Numbered from the stretch's first letter, positions 20,214 through 33,520 are shown. The stretch: DNA of 64,000 nucleotides from Nepenthes gracilis (GCA_033239525.1 BSYO01000019.1:4097087-4161086), one strand, 5' to 3'. Notes: generated by a model from the letters alone, not told the origin. Numbers and translations are program-made.

Positions 20214-23200
20214 ATTGGTATCAAAGAAAGAGAAACCTTAGGTTTGATCTGAATCTTGTGCAGAAATTTATATTAGAGTAAGATAAAGTGGAAAGTAGAT
20301 GTAGGTGTAGGATGATTAAATTGGATCGGATAGTACTAGTTATCCTGATTTGAATGACTTAGGCTAGAATTAAGTCATGATCAATAGTTAAGTTAAATTG
20401 TCTAGTTGCGATGTATTAGTTGTTGTTTTAATCAAGTTAAGTTGATTCACTTAAGCAATGACTAAGTTAGGATTAGCTAGTTATATTTGACCGCATAGTG
20501 TATAGTGTTCTAGTTAATATTTAAATTAAGCTGCAATCTAACCCATATTGTTTTTATTTCAGAAGGAATATTAGTAACTAATTATGCCACCTAAATGATG
20601 GTTGACACGTAAAAGTGGTCAACCATGTGATAGAAAAGCTAAATATATGAATTTGTTAGGTATGATGGCGAGACTCAAAAGTCTTAGAGTATCTAGTTTG
20701 GGAAAAAACTGTGAGATACTTTGAGGATTAACTTAGGTTGATTTTGATTCGAGGACTAGATATAGGGAGGCTTGAACAGCATGGCAAGTATGTCGGATGA
20801 GGTGGAATCAGCGGCTCGAGGATAATACAACTTGGAGTCAGTTTCTGGTGCTAGCGAATCCAAGAATGGTCCTTATTCCTTGGGTCGGTAAGTCAAGAAG
20901 TCCAGTGCCATAGATCGGGGTTGTGCAGTGATGGCATAGGTGCAGGGTGTCACCTACCATGGTGCAAGGCAGGATCTTTAGATTTTGGACATTTCTGTAT
21001 GTGTGTTATTTTGAATTATGAATCTATATTTTTATTTATATTTCCAAGTTATGTGTAATTTGATAATATAGGCTTTGCACTTGTTTCATAGAAGTCTACG
21101 ACATTTTTCGGAGTTTGTAGATAGGATCGATTAGGCTGAGTTGATTATTTTGTGATACCGATCTTTGATATGATGTTAGTGGTGATTCGGTTGGGAGGTT
21201 GCCTTGCTAGTCTGTTTTGGATTGATAAGGATATTATATCTTGTAATCGTATTGTAGAAATTTTGAGAATGAGTCAGAGTAGATCTATATGTCGGGAAGT
21301 TAGTATCATTTTGTATGCAAGTCGTTTAATAAGGACATGTGCCAAAGCTATCTATTATATGAGACCACATTTGTAGATCGTTTTGTGGTCACTGGGGAGT
21401 TTTGGCTATGTAAGTCTTTGAGAATGTTCTCAGAGGAAAGGATTTCGACTGCTTGATCTTTTGATTGACAATTAGAGATTGTATCAAAATCAACATTGAC
21501 CTTTAAGGATTCCATACAAAACCGACGAAGCATCGGTTGGGTGCTGCTATGGAATGTTTTAGAACTTTTGAGGTAGGTAAGATGAATTGATGAGGTTATT
21601 TGGAGATTTTTGAGAATTTAGGTTATTCGGGAGATGAAGAGTTGATAAGCGGGCACTGTGGATAAATAAGTGAACCACTCAATTTTTTGCCAAGGTTTGG
21701 AGTTCTCTAGGGTTGGTCTGTATCCATAATATCGTTAACTGTGGATGATTGAGAGTTGTGCCAGAGGCAGCATTCAGGATAAGGGTATGACCGTTGTAAG
21801 TTCCGATAATGTCATTTGGGTTCATAAGTTCGTTGACATTTTTGTGAATTTTATGGAGTGAATCTTTCTGCCATACTTAGGTCAATCTTATGGAGGCCTC
21901 ATTGAGGAATTCGTAGGATCATGGGGATGTATGAACTCTCTTTGAGGACGGTATTATTGGATAAAAGGTGGGTTTGATTAAGGATAGTGTTATGTTAGGC
22001 ATGTAATTCCTTCGATAGCATGAACATAGTTCTGAAGAATTTGGGCGATAGCTCTTTTGGGAGAGGCAAATTGAGGTCACAGAAGTGTACGGTTGCCTTG
22101 GGTCTAGATGGATCCGGTAAGATACCCGTTAAGTATTCCTCGAGGTTATGCAACGTCCATAGGGTGTTTGGCTTAGGAACAATCAACATCCATCAGGATG
22201 AGATACATTAAGATAGTTCTCGAAGAAAGAAAGGTTAATTGCGACCATGTCATTTGGGATAACCCCTCATGGATCCAATGAACTATAATAGAATGTGATG
22301 TTTTTGAGAAAGACCTAGGATTATATTTTTCCTGCATCATATGTAGGTTGATGCCCTTGGGTAAGTGGGCGAGAGGTCCAAGATCAAAGTTACTCCAACC
22401 GTGGTTAGGAGTTAGTAATTGAGATCTCTACTTTGAAAAATTATAGGTGTTGTTTTTGGAAATAGTTAAATGTATAATGATTTTAAGGAACTGAATATTT
22501 ATGTCATAAGCAGTAGACGATCATGTGATAGATAAAGCAAGTAAATATGCTTTAGGAATATGAAGAACAACTTCGGTTTCTTTTAAGCAAAATGAGCAAT
22601 AGTGTCGATGATTTGATGTTGGGAGCCTTCGGGTTGGATATGTCTTTAATGCTTCGTAGGGAATGTTGTAGGGTGAACCACAAATAGGTTCAAATATCAG
22701 AGCTAATGGGATGTTGTGCTTTTAATTTTGGAGACAGAATTGTACTCGAAGTAGAACAGTTATGAAATTATGAGATGAAAAGTCCTTGTGGTTTTTCTTC
22801 GGGGTTGCTAGAATGGCAACGATTTTGGAAATTTGGATAATTGTGGATTAGCAAACGAGAACAACCCATTTAGCACAATTTTTGGTGACGCAATTTGAAT
22901 TAAATGAGTTGACTTGTTAGTATGCTGACGGGTTGATAAGTTGCTTAGTATTCGGGTTTTGAGGTTTTAATGGTAACTCAAGGCTGTACCGGAATGTTTG
23001 GATAATTGTTTCAATCATGTTTCCTATATTGGTTGTAATCTGAAGATTATGAGTTTTGTCTAAAGTATATTGATGTCTTTGAGATCTTCTTAGGTCTACA
23101 GTTTTTGTGTAGCCTAGGTATCTGATATGAATACTTCGATAAGAATTACAAGTTAATTTCAGTATACAAGTAAATGGCCAAGTAGAGTAGCACAAGAAGA

Positions 23201-23661
23201 ACGTGTGGCCTATGGCCTAGAGATTTCAGAATAAGATCGAGGATCCAAGTGAATGATCATTTTTGAGGCTTAGAATAAACTAAGGTAGAAGTTTATAAGT
23301 TCGCTCAAGGTTTTGAATTAAGTCGAGGAAATAGCTAGTAATTTGGATTGCCTCTAAATTTTGTGGATCGTCATGAAGTCTCCCTTGCGTCAATGTTTGA
23401 AGAAATAAGTATGTGATTGGCTTATGCCTCGTGGGAGATTTGGGATTTGTCTCATGACAAAGTTCCAACCAAGATTTGCTAGGAAACCATAGATATTGGG
23501 AATCAAGATAATTCATTTGGTCAAGATTTTCTAGGAAGGATCATTTCTTCAAGGTTGTGACATTGGAGTGTAAGTAGGAATCTGAAAGGATTTTCCTTAA
23601 TTGTTAAATTTTGAAGTACGTTAAAATTTTGAGGATGAAATTTCTATAAGTGGGGAAGAAT
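20214..23661 (+). mobile_element. Element B internal region (decayed, no intact gene)
   Basis: The 3,448-bp region is bounded by a tRNA-Met PBS (TGGTATCAAAG, 20216-20226) and a polypurine tract (AAGTGGGGAAGAAT, 23648-23661) preceded by AAATTTTGAGGATGAAATTT. RT-like traces include ATGTCATTTGGG near 22,242 followed by CATGGATCCAATGAAC, which fits the MPFG...MDLMN stretch of gypsy RT. No frame exceeds 80 codons. It is homologous along its length to the internal regions of A' and, in shorter form, A. Confidence 0.75.
20216..20226 (+). other. Primer-binding site of element B
   Basis: TGGTATCAAAG lies two bases after the LTR end CACA. It differs by one base from the tRNA-Met initiator PBS (TGGTATCAGAG), consistent with age. 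Confidence 0.85.
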
Positions 23662-24974
23662 TATAATGTACTGAATTTTTGAATGTCGTAATTTTGAAAG
23701 ATTAAGGTTAAGACGATCAAGATTGGGTTTAGTTCATGTGAAAAAATTAAGTTTCGAGATCGTGGGATGTATCGGCGGTGTAAGCCCACCGAGCGCCAGA
23801 GCCAATAGGCCAGCCCCATCGAACTTTGGATCTAGGTGCAAATCGCCAGCCTGTGATATATGAGCCCAACGGCTCTTTCTGCGTCATTTCAAGCTGGGAA
23901 AGAGAGAGAGAGAAGAGAGGAAACGCAAAGAAGAAGAGAGAGAGGAGGAATCAAAGCTCTCGAGTTTGAATCCGACTTAGAGTTAGTTGGAGAAATGATA
24001 GATCGGGTCAAAACAAGTACACCCATATTGTCCTCTTTCGTTTCTTTGCACTTTTATTCCGTTTTCTTCAGGTATCATCATACCGATACCCGATTAAATT
24101 TATGTTTTGTGTTACCTACGACTTAAGCATGTACATATGTAAATTTTATATCCAATTTCTTAATTTTGTTTGGTTTTTCGCACATAAAATCCTAACCCGC
24201 GCACGGATTCTCTTACCCATTTATTTTTGGGATATTCGCTTAAATTTACTTTAGAATATGGATACTCATGCCTTGAACATGTTAATTTATCGATTCAATA
24301 TCTGATTTCATAGTTTTATGTGGTTTTGTATACTTAGAAACCCTAACCCGTGCCCCGGCATCTTTACTAGGAAATTGAGGGTTTGTACATGATTTGATTT
24401 CAGAACTTAGAAATTTTAGCTTCAAAAACATGAGTGTTTCGATTATTTGGTATTTATGTACATATATTTTTTATATGTTAATTTTACGTGTTTTGGTAAT
24501 ATTATTGGATGTAAATTTAGATAATTATCCACATGTATGTTTCGTATGTTATTTTGTATATGTTTTAAAAATTATATTGCATGTAGTTATGAAGAAATTT
24601 ATTATCCAAAAGTTCTAAAGTTATGTCCAGCGCTCTATGGTAAGAGTTTCTTACATGTTCAACACTTATATTAATTTATACGTATGATTGAAAGCATGTA
24701 ACGATATGAATACATAAGAAATGATTATATATATTTGTATCAATGAACTATGAAAGATTTACAAAGTATCTGAAGGGAACCCCACAATTTAATATATTTT
24801 AGGATTCGTTCTCCAGTAAGTGAGAACTTCTGTGTAAGTACTGGTGAAACCTTCTCTTAAGAATAAATAATTAAGAATTTGGACTAAAGATTTGTATTTT
24901 AGATAATAATATTTCCTAACATGCCTTAAGATATTATTGTGGTAAATTGAAAAATTGCTCTTAGACCACGGAAA

Positions 24975-25275
24975 ATGCTCTAGTGATATATTTGTTATCT
25001 GTTATCTATTTCTAACCTTAAGTATTGGACACTATCCACCATGAGACGTTAAAGTTGCGTGGGTAACATATCTGTTATCTGTTTTCTTGCCCTAGGTATC
25101 TGTCTGCCATAGGTTGTTAAAGTTACGTGGGTAGTATATCTGTTATTTGTTTTCTAGCCCTAGGTATCGGGAACCATCTGTCATTGGACGTTAAAGTTAT
25201 GTGAGTAATATATCTGTTATCTGTTTTCTGGCCCTAGGAATTGAGCACCGTCTGCTACAAGACATTAAAGTTGAG
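24975..25275. repeat. 74-bp minisatellite in B right LTR
   Basis: About four degenerate units corresponding to 19140-19440, with the shared core CGTTAAAGTTGCGTGGGTA. Confidence 0.75.
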
Positions 25276-25749
25276 ATTCATGGTTGGCGCCTTAGAATGT
25301 GTGGGACATATACATTCATTTTTTCAATTTGTTCACACCATTAGCTGGTAAGGCCTATCGGCCTTAGTCCATAAAGTAAAGAAGTTATGCATGTTTTGAA
25401 ACCTAAAGAAAGATCAATAAATCAGGGAAGATAAAGTATTCCAAAAAGTGCATTTAATCATGATTTATATTTATGCATCCTCGCTATACTCATATATTCT
25501 TCTTCTACTGTATTTTACATATATTATTTACTACTTTTGACTATATTATACTTGCTAAATATTTGGCTTACTCTTACTACTTCCTTTTCTTTAGATGAGC
25601 ACGCAATTATTCCTAATAGGGTTGGGTGGAGCATAGAAGCTGGATAGGCTGTAGATTTCGATGGGAGAGCCTTTTGGGACTTAGCTTTGTGATTTTTGTA
25701 TTTGATGGAGTATTTTATATTACTTTGAGATGGTTATGTATATCGACGT

Positions 25750-25791
<42 letters not shown>
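25750..25791. repeat. (ATG)n microsatellite
   Basis: About 14 uninterrupted GAT/ATG triplets in the B right LTR. The matching site in the left LTR has about seven. Confidence 0.95.
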
Positions 25792-26074
25792 TATATGTAG
25801 TATAGTTTTCGTTATATCTGATGGATGTATGTGCTTTCGTAAGTTTTTATGATTAGTTGTGGATACCTAGTGGAATCTTATCTGAGCCGACATCGTACTC
25901 AGGGTTAGAATATCGATGCTGCACATTGTGAATTGTGGTTTTTTTGGATCATGTGTCAAGATGTTATGGTTTATATTGTACTGTATAGGGTTTTGTACAG
26001 ATTTTGTATCAGTTTGACGGCCATTTTTCTATCAAAATGCTGTCAAATTTCGACTAGAAACGTGGTCTGTCACA

Positions 26075-26505
26075 CTGTATGACCTAGGTGTTTGATATGA
26101 ATCAATGGATGTGACTTACAAGTTAATTTAGTGTGCAAGTAAATGGTTAATCAGAGTAGTACAGTGGCAGCATATGGGCCTATAGCCCAAAGATTTCAAG
26201 ATAAGGTTGAGGTTCCATGTGATCGGTCATTTTTGAGACTTGGGATGAACTAAAATAAAGTTCATTGGCTCATTCGAGGTATTGAATTAAGTCGGATGAA
26301 TAGCCAACATAGTTTGGGTTGCCCTCAAATTTAGCAGATTACCATAAAGTCTCCTATGTATCGATGATTGAGGAAATAAATAAGTGATCGGGTTAAGCCG
26401 TTTTAGAGATTAGGAAACTGTCTTACGATAAGGCTCTAACCTAGATTTGGATAAGAAGTATAAGATATTGGAAATTATGATGATTTATTTGGTTAAGACA
26501 TTCTA
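26075..26505 (+). mobile_element. Right fragment of the B-like host internal region
   Basis: The first five bases (CTGTA) are the right TSD of element B. The sequence continues the region interrupted at 3,947 and aligns with B internal positions from about 23,100 to 23,540. Near 26,505 the alignment breaks and the sequence changes to the start of another internal region (A'), without an intervening LTR or polypurine tract. The junction position is approximate. Confidence 0.65.
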
Positions 26506-29500
26506 GAATGCCTTAGATATGATCTGAATCGTATGCGGATGCTTAGGATCAATTACGTTTTTGCCAAAATAGGTAGATTATGGTATGGGATGATTAAGTT
26601 AGAATAGTTTGAGGTATCTTAGTTTGCTTAAACTAGATTAGACTTCAGTTGGAACTTAGCATTTAAGCTAGTTGATACTGAATGTAGACCTAGGCTGATC
26701 AACTTAGGTTTGAGGATTCAAGTTAGTCTGCTCTATGTTGTGGCAAGATGAAGTAGTTAGAATTAGAAGAAATGCTTAAGTCTTGGCCTTAATGAGTTAA
26801 TTTTGAAATGTATCAATCTTAGCCCCTCCCTCTCATCTGATTATTAGAGGTTAATAATCCTGTGATGTTTGTGGTTATAGGAAGTAACATGATTTTTAGG
26901 AAAGGGATTGCTCAGTGTAGTGGTCGACCGTGAGGTTGGGAGGAGCTGTAAGGAAGCACCTTGAGGGTTTTAATTTCATTAGTGCCGACTTAGTGTTTGA
27001 ATTGATCAGTGATGATTCGAGGCCAAGGTTAATTGGTGTTAGATCAAATTTCAAGTTTGATCGGCTCTAAATTGAGATCCTGAGGCTAGTAATATGTTAA
27101 GAAAGGTTGCCTGATCAACATAGTAAGCATGATGAATAATGGTCAAGTGTGTGAATTCCAAGTGAGTCGAACTCTATGAAAATTGAGACAAGGATCATAA
27201 GTATTGAAATGGTGTTTGTGGTAGCCTAATGCTCGGGAAGATAAGACGTATTGTAGGACATCTGCATGGGTGTTCTTTAATCGATAAGGTATTCTTCCCG
27301 ACAAGTTAAGAAGCATGATTCTAATTGTAGTTAATTTGTTCGCAAGATTGAGGAATGTCCTTATCTACGGATGGACGGTGAAGAGGTTTAGTGTTTTAAA
27401 TCAGGGTTCTAAGGTATTAACTCAAGTTGTTAAGTGTCACCTGTCGTGATAAGAGGTAAAGCTCTTGGGTTTGATATTATAGCCTTGGTGTCGTTTTGAG
27501 GATTCGAACCCATATTTGCATTGTGTTTTTGAGTTATGTGTAATTGGAGGACCTAGACTTTGCAATAGCGACAAAGGTGACCTAGTATTCGGGAGGATAA
27601 AAGATATATCAAGGTGGATGTTCATGGATGAATCTTGGATAAATATCTCCCCGAAGAGATTTTGGGACTCTGATCTAAGTCGTAGATAGCTTGGTTGCTG
27701 GATTAAGGATAGTTCATATCCTCTGGCCTGGTAATGAAGAAATCCAGTGCCTTGGATCCGAGTTTTGGTGGTGATGATGCATAAGGAAAATGTGTTGATT
27801 ACCATGATGGAAGGTGAGATTTCTCAATTTTGATATCACAGCACCTGTATCGTTTGGGATCCCGAATATATATAATTTGGGATTCCTAAGTTTATTTGTC
27901 TAATTAAGGACCTAGGCTTGATACAGACGGTATCGAGGTTTGTGACATTTTCTTGGGTTCGTAGATACGATTGGTTGGGTTGAACTCACTTGTTTTGATG
28001 TGTCAAGTCCTAATCTAATTTTAATGGTAGTTGGTGGACGAACCGCTGTGCTAGCGTGGATTGGACAGGTAAAAGATAACATCCTTCAATTAGGTTGTTG
28101 GATCTAAAGTATCAGGAGACTAGTGTCGTCTTTCCTGCAAATCATTTAATGAGGATCTGTGCTAAGTCCCATTCATATATGTGCCCACATCTAGAGGTCA
28201 TTTTGTGGTCACTGAGGGATTTTGCTCGTGCGAATATTTGAAGATGTTATTAGAAGGAAGACTAGGTTGATTAATCTTTTGACCGGTAATTCAATGTTGT
28301 ATCAAAATCAATGCCGATCGTTGAGGATTCTATGCAGAGCCAATGAAGTATCGGTTTTTCATCGTTGTGGAATACTCTCGAACCATTGAGGTAAATAAGA
28401 CGGACCGATAAGGTTGTTCATGAATTTTGAAAATGGGGTTGCCTAGGAGATTAATGATTTGATAAGTGGACATTGTGAATGAATAGGTAAATTACTCGGT
28501 CTGTTGTAAAGACTTGATGATTTCTAAGATCGATTTGTGTCCATAGCATGTTAATTATAGATTAATGGAAGTTGTAGCCCTGGCGGTATTCAAGATAAGG
28601 ATATGGCTACTACAAAGTCTGGAAATGCCGTTTGGGTCTTGTAGGTTCATTGGCATTTCATGAAATTTTATGGGTTGGATCTTTTGGACTTATTTAGGTC
28701 AGTGTTGAGATGACTTTATTGATGAATTCAAAAGGGTATGGGGTGTATGCACTTTGTTTATGGATTATGTCTGAGATTGTGAATAGCTGTTAATCCATAT
28801 GCCCCATTGAGAAGAAAATGCGAGTTTAGTTTAAGGAAATGCCCTGTAAGCATGTGGCTTTTTGGTAGAATGATTTTAAAATCCATGAGACCTTAAGTGG
28901 TGACTAATTGGGATCGCCGATTAGTGTCATAGAAGCGTATGGTCATCTTGGGTCTAACCGAAGTTATTAAGTGATCTGATAAGTATTACTCGAGGATTAC
29001 CTTGTCAGTGAGACGATTGGCTTAGATGAGATTTATAATTGTTAGAACGAAAGATAAAAGGTACTTTTCGGGGAATAAAAAGGGTTAATTGATGTCCATA
29101 TCATTTGGGTTAACCCCTGATGGGACTCGATTAACCCTTGATGGGTCTGGCGAGTCATTATAGAGTGTAATACCTTTGAAAAAGGTTAGGATTATGTTAC
29201 TCTCATATTATGATAGGAGGCCACCCACGGATTAATTTGGGGAGAAGTTCATAATTAGAGTTACTCTGTACGTAGGTCGAAATTAGCGGTTGAAGCCTTT
29301 GTTTTGAGAACTTATGGGTATTGTCTTTGAAGATAGCCATTATTAAAATTTTAAGAGCCAGAATAGTTGTATCATAAGGAAAAGGTGATCATATCAGATT
29401 ACATGTGGATAGATATGGTTAAAGATTGGGAATGTGAACCTCCGTGCCTTTTTAAGGAAAGCAGACATCAAAGCTGACAATTGAGGTTAGGATCTTTAGA

Positions 29501-30577
29501 CTTAATATGTCTTCAAAGCTTTGTAGGAGATGTTACAGGGTAAATTGGAGTAGGTCCAAATACTTGGGTGACAGGAGATCATATTCTTAAATTAGGAGAC
29601 AGAAGTATTGGAGCTTTGCATTTATGAAATATGAAGTCCTTATGGTTCTGTTTCAGGACAATTAGAATGACCCACTTATCAAAAATCATAGAAGACGTAT
29701 TCGGATTGGATCAGTTAGCTCATTGGTATGCTAACGGGATCTTGTGGTTACTCAGTAATTGGATTCTGAGGTTACAGGAGGAATGATCGAAAGCTACGTC
29801 GAATCTTTGGGTGATTGTTATGATTGTAGTTTTGAATGTGGTTGTAGTTGGATGATTGTAGGATTCATCTTCGTGGTATGGCAATCCTAGGATTGTTTTA
29901 ATCAAAGTTGCCGTATATTCTGGGTGTGTGATATGGGCTATGTATTTTGGAATATATGTCGGTCTGTCAACTTACCAATGAAATAGCAGAAATATAAACT
30001 ATTCAGACCTTAAATTTTGATTGTGATTTAAGGTTTATATCAAAATCTTAGTCAAACTTGATTAGAGAACTTTGGGATGTCAAGCTGAATTAGATATGGC
30101 GATGAAATTTCAATGGGATGATTTGTGGTTAGATAATTAATCAGAGAAGTACAGTGGAAGCATTGTAGGCCCATGGCCCAGAGATTTCAGAATAAGGTTG
30201 AGGTTCCATATTATCGAATCCTTTTCGAGGCTTGGAATGAACTGAAGTGGAAGTTCATCGGATTCGCTTGAAGTATCGAATTAAGTCGGAGGAATGGCCA
30301 GCATTATTTTAGGTTGTTTTTGGAATTCTGTGGATCGTTATGAAGTCTTCCTTGTATCGATGACTGAGGAAATCAATAAGTGTTTGGGTTAAACCATTCT
30401 AGAGATTAGGAATTCATCTTGTATTAAGGGCTAAAATGATTCAAATGCTTGAGGTTTTCTAGAATAATCGTTTATCTGAGGAGATGATTTGGGAATACTA
30501 GGAAGATTACCTCTTATTATAGAAATCTCGAGGTTTGTTAAATTTTGAGGACAAAATTTTTATAAGTGGGGGAGAGT
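26506..30577 (+). mobile_element. Element A' internal region (decayed pol)
   Basis: The left end (CCTTAGATATGATCTGAATC) aligns with the PBS-proximal internal region of B (20,232). Its own 5' LTR and PBS are missing. At 27,540-27,830 it matches the minus-strand internal region of array A. RT-like traces occur near 28,600-28,720 (ATGCCGTTTGGG, CTTATTTAGGTCAG, TTTATTGATGAATTC, compare MPFG...YLDQF..FIDD) but with stops and frameshifts. It ends in the polypurine tract AAGTGGGGGAGAGT (30564-30577). Confidence 0.72.
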
Positions 30578-30906
30578 TGTGATGTTTTAGGTTAAGAATA
30601 TAACAATTAGAAGGTAATAAAGTTAACATAGGTGAATTGTGGTCAAAAGATATGGGAGGAATCAGATTGAAAAGCTCAAAGAACCAGAATTAGTAAATCG
30701 GAAACGGAAATTATAAGCCATGAAATATTAATTAGTAAATAAAATTTTAGATTTTAAATTATGATAATCATGACTTATTAAGGTTATATAATCAAAAGTA
30801 AGGTCCAATAATATAAAAGATTGGATTAGAATGGTCAAAACGGGTCCCGAATGGCGAAAACGCAAAGTAGGCTTGATGCAGGCCTAACCCTCGCCCTCCG
30901 TGGGCC

Positions 30907-30930
30907 CTCCGTGGGCTCGAGCCCACGGAG
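30907..30930. repeat. 24-bp perfect palindrome in A' LTR
   Basis: The left half CTCCGTGGGCTC is followed by its exact reverse complement GAGCCCACGGAG. It is centred on CTCGAG and preceded by a direct copy of CTCCGTGGGC. It occupies the place of the CTCGAGC cluster in array A LTRs. Confidence 0.95.
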
Positions 30931-31439
30931 TGCACGGAATCCAAATTGGTTGTTCTCGCCACGCACTCGCCACACGCTCAAGCTAGCCTGGGCAGTAAGG
31001 CTGTGCCCGCCGCGCGATCGAGCGCCAACCCATTTTAAAGTCGTGTGCAACTTCACGATTTTCATTTTGTCCACAAACCAAACCCTTCTAGAAAGAGAGA
31101 GTGTGCCAATTCTAGAGAGAAGAAGGAGGAGATTGAGGTTGTGGAGTCCAAATCCGTTCGAGAGCTAGTTATAAACGTGGTAGTACACGTCGAGGCAAGT
31201 GTCCTTATACTCACTAACTTTTCTCTTTTGATGTTTTCCGTTTATGATTGGATATTTTTCTCTCAATACCCACCCAAATCATGAAAATATGTTATCCGTG
31301 TCTTGAGATCAAGGATTATGTAGTTTATTGTCCGATTTGCTTGCCGTTTCATTCGGTGAAGTTCCACCAAACCCTAACCCACGAAAATTGGGAATTTCCT
31401 ATTTTTCCTCCGTATTTTGTTAAATTGACCCCCAAATGT

Positions 31440-31725
31440 GAATCACCACGTCCCAATTACATATATAGATTGGCCGTACGATCCACATTATACCTTTCAA
31501 CCCGTTCGCGACGTCCGAGCCCTCTAAAATGCCACTGCAACTGTTCATCCGAAAAATAAGGGGAAGTTTGCATGTTTCCACCTTCGTATTATATTGAATT
31601 GATCCCAAAATATGAATTACCTAGTCCCAAATGTGCATATATATTGACCGGATGATCGATCTCGCAAGATTCGACCCGTTCGCGGCGTCCGAGCCCTCTA
31701 AAATGGCATGACACTGTTCATCAGA
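31440..31725 (+). repeat. Imperfect tandem duplication in A' LTR
   Basis: Two copies of about 105 bp (near 31,440 and 31,620) each run from GTCCCAA through CATATATA to ACCCGTTCGCG, CGTCCGAGCCCTCTAAAATG and CTGTTCATC. The same pair of motifs is recognisable in the A LTRs, so the duplication predates the split of A and A'. Confidence 0.75.
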
Positions 31726-33145
31726 GAATAAAGTGTAGATTTGCCTGCTTTACCTCTATTTAATTGTAATGAAACTTATAATTAAATATTCGTGTTCAAT
31801 TGTAAGTCCCGAAAATGTGTATTTATACACCGAAAGTAAGGGAATGCGTCCCGGATGCTTCTAAGGTGATATTTGACCATCGGAGGTAAGGATTCCAACT
31901 CTCTTGTGAACTTGAAATGAATTGTTAAAAAAGGTTTAAGTTACAAAGAAAGAAAGGAACCGAGCAAGTAAATGGATGAAAAATCCACAAAGGCATGATA
32001 TGACGGATTTGATCTCTCGGATGGAGATACGTGATGGAAATGTGATTTCCCAATTGTAAAATGAAATGAAACTGTGGTGGATTCACCCTTCAAAGGGTTA
32101 AGTTTAATCTAGAAATTAGGACCATGGATTTATGCTGTTGGGTAGTATTCTCTGGCTTATCATATCCATCGTGGTGTGAACCCGAGGCATACTTGGCCAC
32201 GTATTTTGGCCGCTCGTGGGAGCGGGTGATGTTCGTGATACGTCTTAGGATACTATTGTGGAAGAACGATGATTGCCTTGGTCCTCAGGGGATATGGGGC
32301 GAATTGAGATGGCCGAGTGCTGTAGGCCTAAAATATAGCCAATGGTCGAGTGTTGCCGACCTAAAATGTAGCCGTGTTTTAGAATGTGTGGCAGACACAT
32401 TTCTTTCCTCATTCTCTCACATTGTTAGTTAGTACAACCTACTAGCTCGAGGTCGGTAAAAATTAATGAAAATAATAAAAATGAATAAACATAATCGGTA
32501 CAAACATGCAAACCAGATGATCCTAGATGTCCCCTTTTTCCTCTTATGATTCCTTGTTACTGAGATTATATGTTTTTTCCCATTCAATTATTGCTTTCAC
32601 TATTATCTGTTGTTGTTAGTGATGTATGATTATATTTGCTGAGTTGTACGCTCACTCTTACTGTTTCTCCTTCCAGATGAGAACATTAAGCCAGTGCCTG
32701 ATTAGTTAGAGCAAGAAAAGGGACTTACTTGAGGAGATTAGCTGGATGTCAAAGGCTTGAAGATTTGGTGTGTCTGTTGTAATAGAATGTAAAAAAGTCT
32801 AGTTAGATTAATGCGGTTTGTTATTATTTTATGATGTTTTGGATTTTATTTAGTCCTAGACGGTACTCTTTAGATCCAATACGGTAGATAGAAATACTGT
32901 GCTAAAGCCATGGATGGTATGGCAGAATTGTGATCCTATGTATTATGATGTAGGCTAAAATATTGATTATTGGATAGTTATGTGCTTGCACAGGTTGTTT
33001 TAAACAGGTTGTATTTTTAATTTTTGTCTAATTGTAAAGAAAACTCTGTCAAAATTTCTGCATAATCCATAATTAAAAATTATGGGCATTAGTTTATGTT
33101 ACTATTGACGATAGTTATTTAAGGAAAATAATCTGGTCTGTCACA

Positions 33146-33520
33146 TCCCCCGTGCATAATTTGGGTGAATGGGTTTGAACTATTGGTAAACTCAATTTTT
33201 CTTAATATGCCCAATTTTGATTTTATTCTAAGTATGAACTGATTAACATATTATTTTGTGAGTCCTAATTGTTTTGACAAGACAATACTATTTCTTAATT
33301 CAGTATATGAGTCTTTCAAATTTCAATGGAACAATAAGAAGGAATCGACTGGTATGATATTTGCTCTATATGTAAGCAATTTGATTAGAGATGAGTGCTG
33401 AGTTTATTGAGCAAATGTGACTACTATTAGATGTCATAATATGTCTATCAAAGAAATACTAGTAGTGTGAGTTTAAGAATGTTTTCACAGAGAAGTTGTC
33501 TGGTTTACTTTCGAATCAAG
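33146..33520 (+). mobile_element. Element G internal sequence upstream of RT, undefined
   Basis: AT-rich sequence between the end of the A' LTR and the first recognisable RT codons. It probably represents the protease-to-RT part of G, but no motif can be placed. Confidence 0.4.

Larger units (their letters stand above)
3948..26074 (+). mobile_element. Element B: long-LTR non-autonomous gypsy-type element, split by array A
   Basis: Without the nested array the element is about 8.3 kb: LTR about 2.41 kb (3948-4231 plus 18086-20213), internal 3.45 kb, LTR 2.41 kb (23662-26074). It has a tRNA-Met-type PBS, a gypsy-style polypurine tract and a near-perfect TSD (CTGTG/CTGTA). No intact gag or pol exists. 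The internal region has only decayed RT-like stretches, so mobility would have needed another element's proteins. The two LTRs differ at many sites and by indels, which indicates an old insertion. Confidence 0.85.
23662..26074 (+). mobile_element. Element B right LTR
   Basis: The 2,413-bp LTR directly follows the polypurine tract. It starts TATAATGTACTG (TG altered to TA) and ends GTCTGTCACA. A promoter-like TATATGAGCCC lies at 23857, followed by a GA-rich leader. It carries a 74-bp minisatellite (24975-25275) and an ATG/GAT microsatellite (25750-25791) longer than in the left LTR. Confidence 0.87.
30578..33145 (+). mobile_element. Element A' 3' LTR, related to array A LTRs
   Basis: The 2,568-bp LTR runs from TGTGATGTTTTAGG to GGTCTGTCACA. 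It shares with A, in reverse orientation, AATGGTCAAAACGGGTCCC, GCGAAAACGCAA, a CTCGAG palindrome region (30,890-30,935), CGAGGCAAGTGTCC (31191-31204) and CCCGTTCGCGGCGTCCGAGC. It contains an internal duplication (31,440-31,550 and 31,620-31,725). The right TSD cannot be tested because the left end of A' is lost. Confidence 0.82.
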
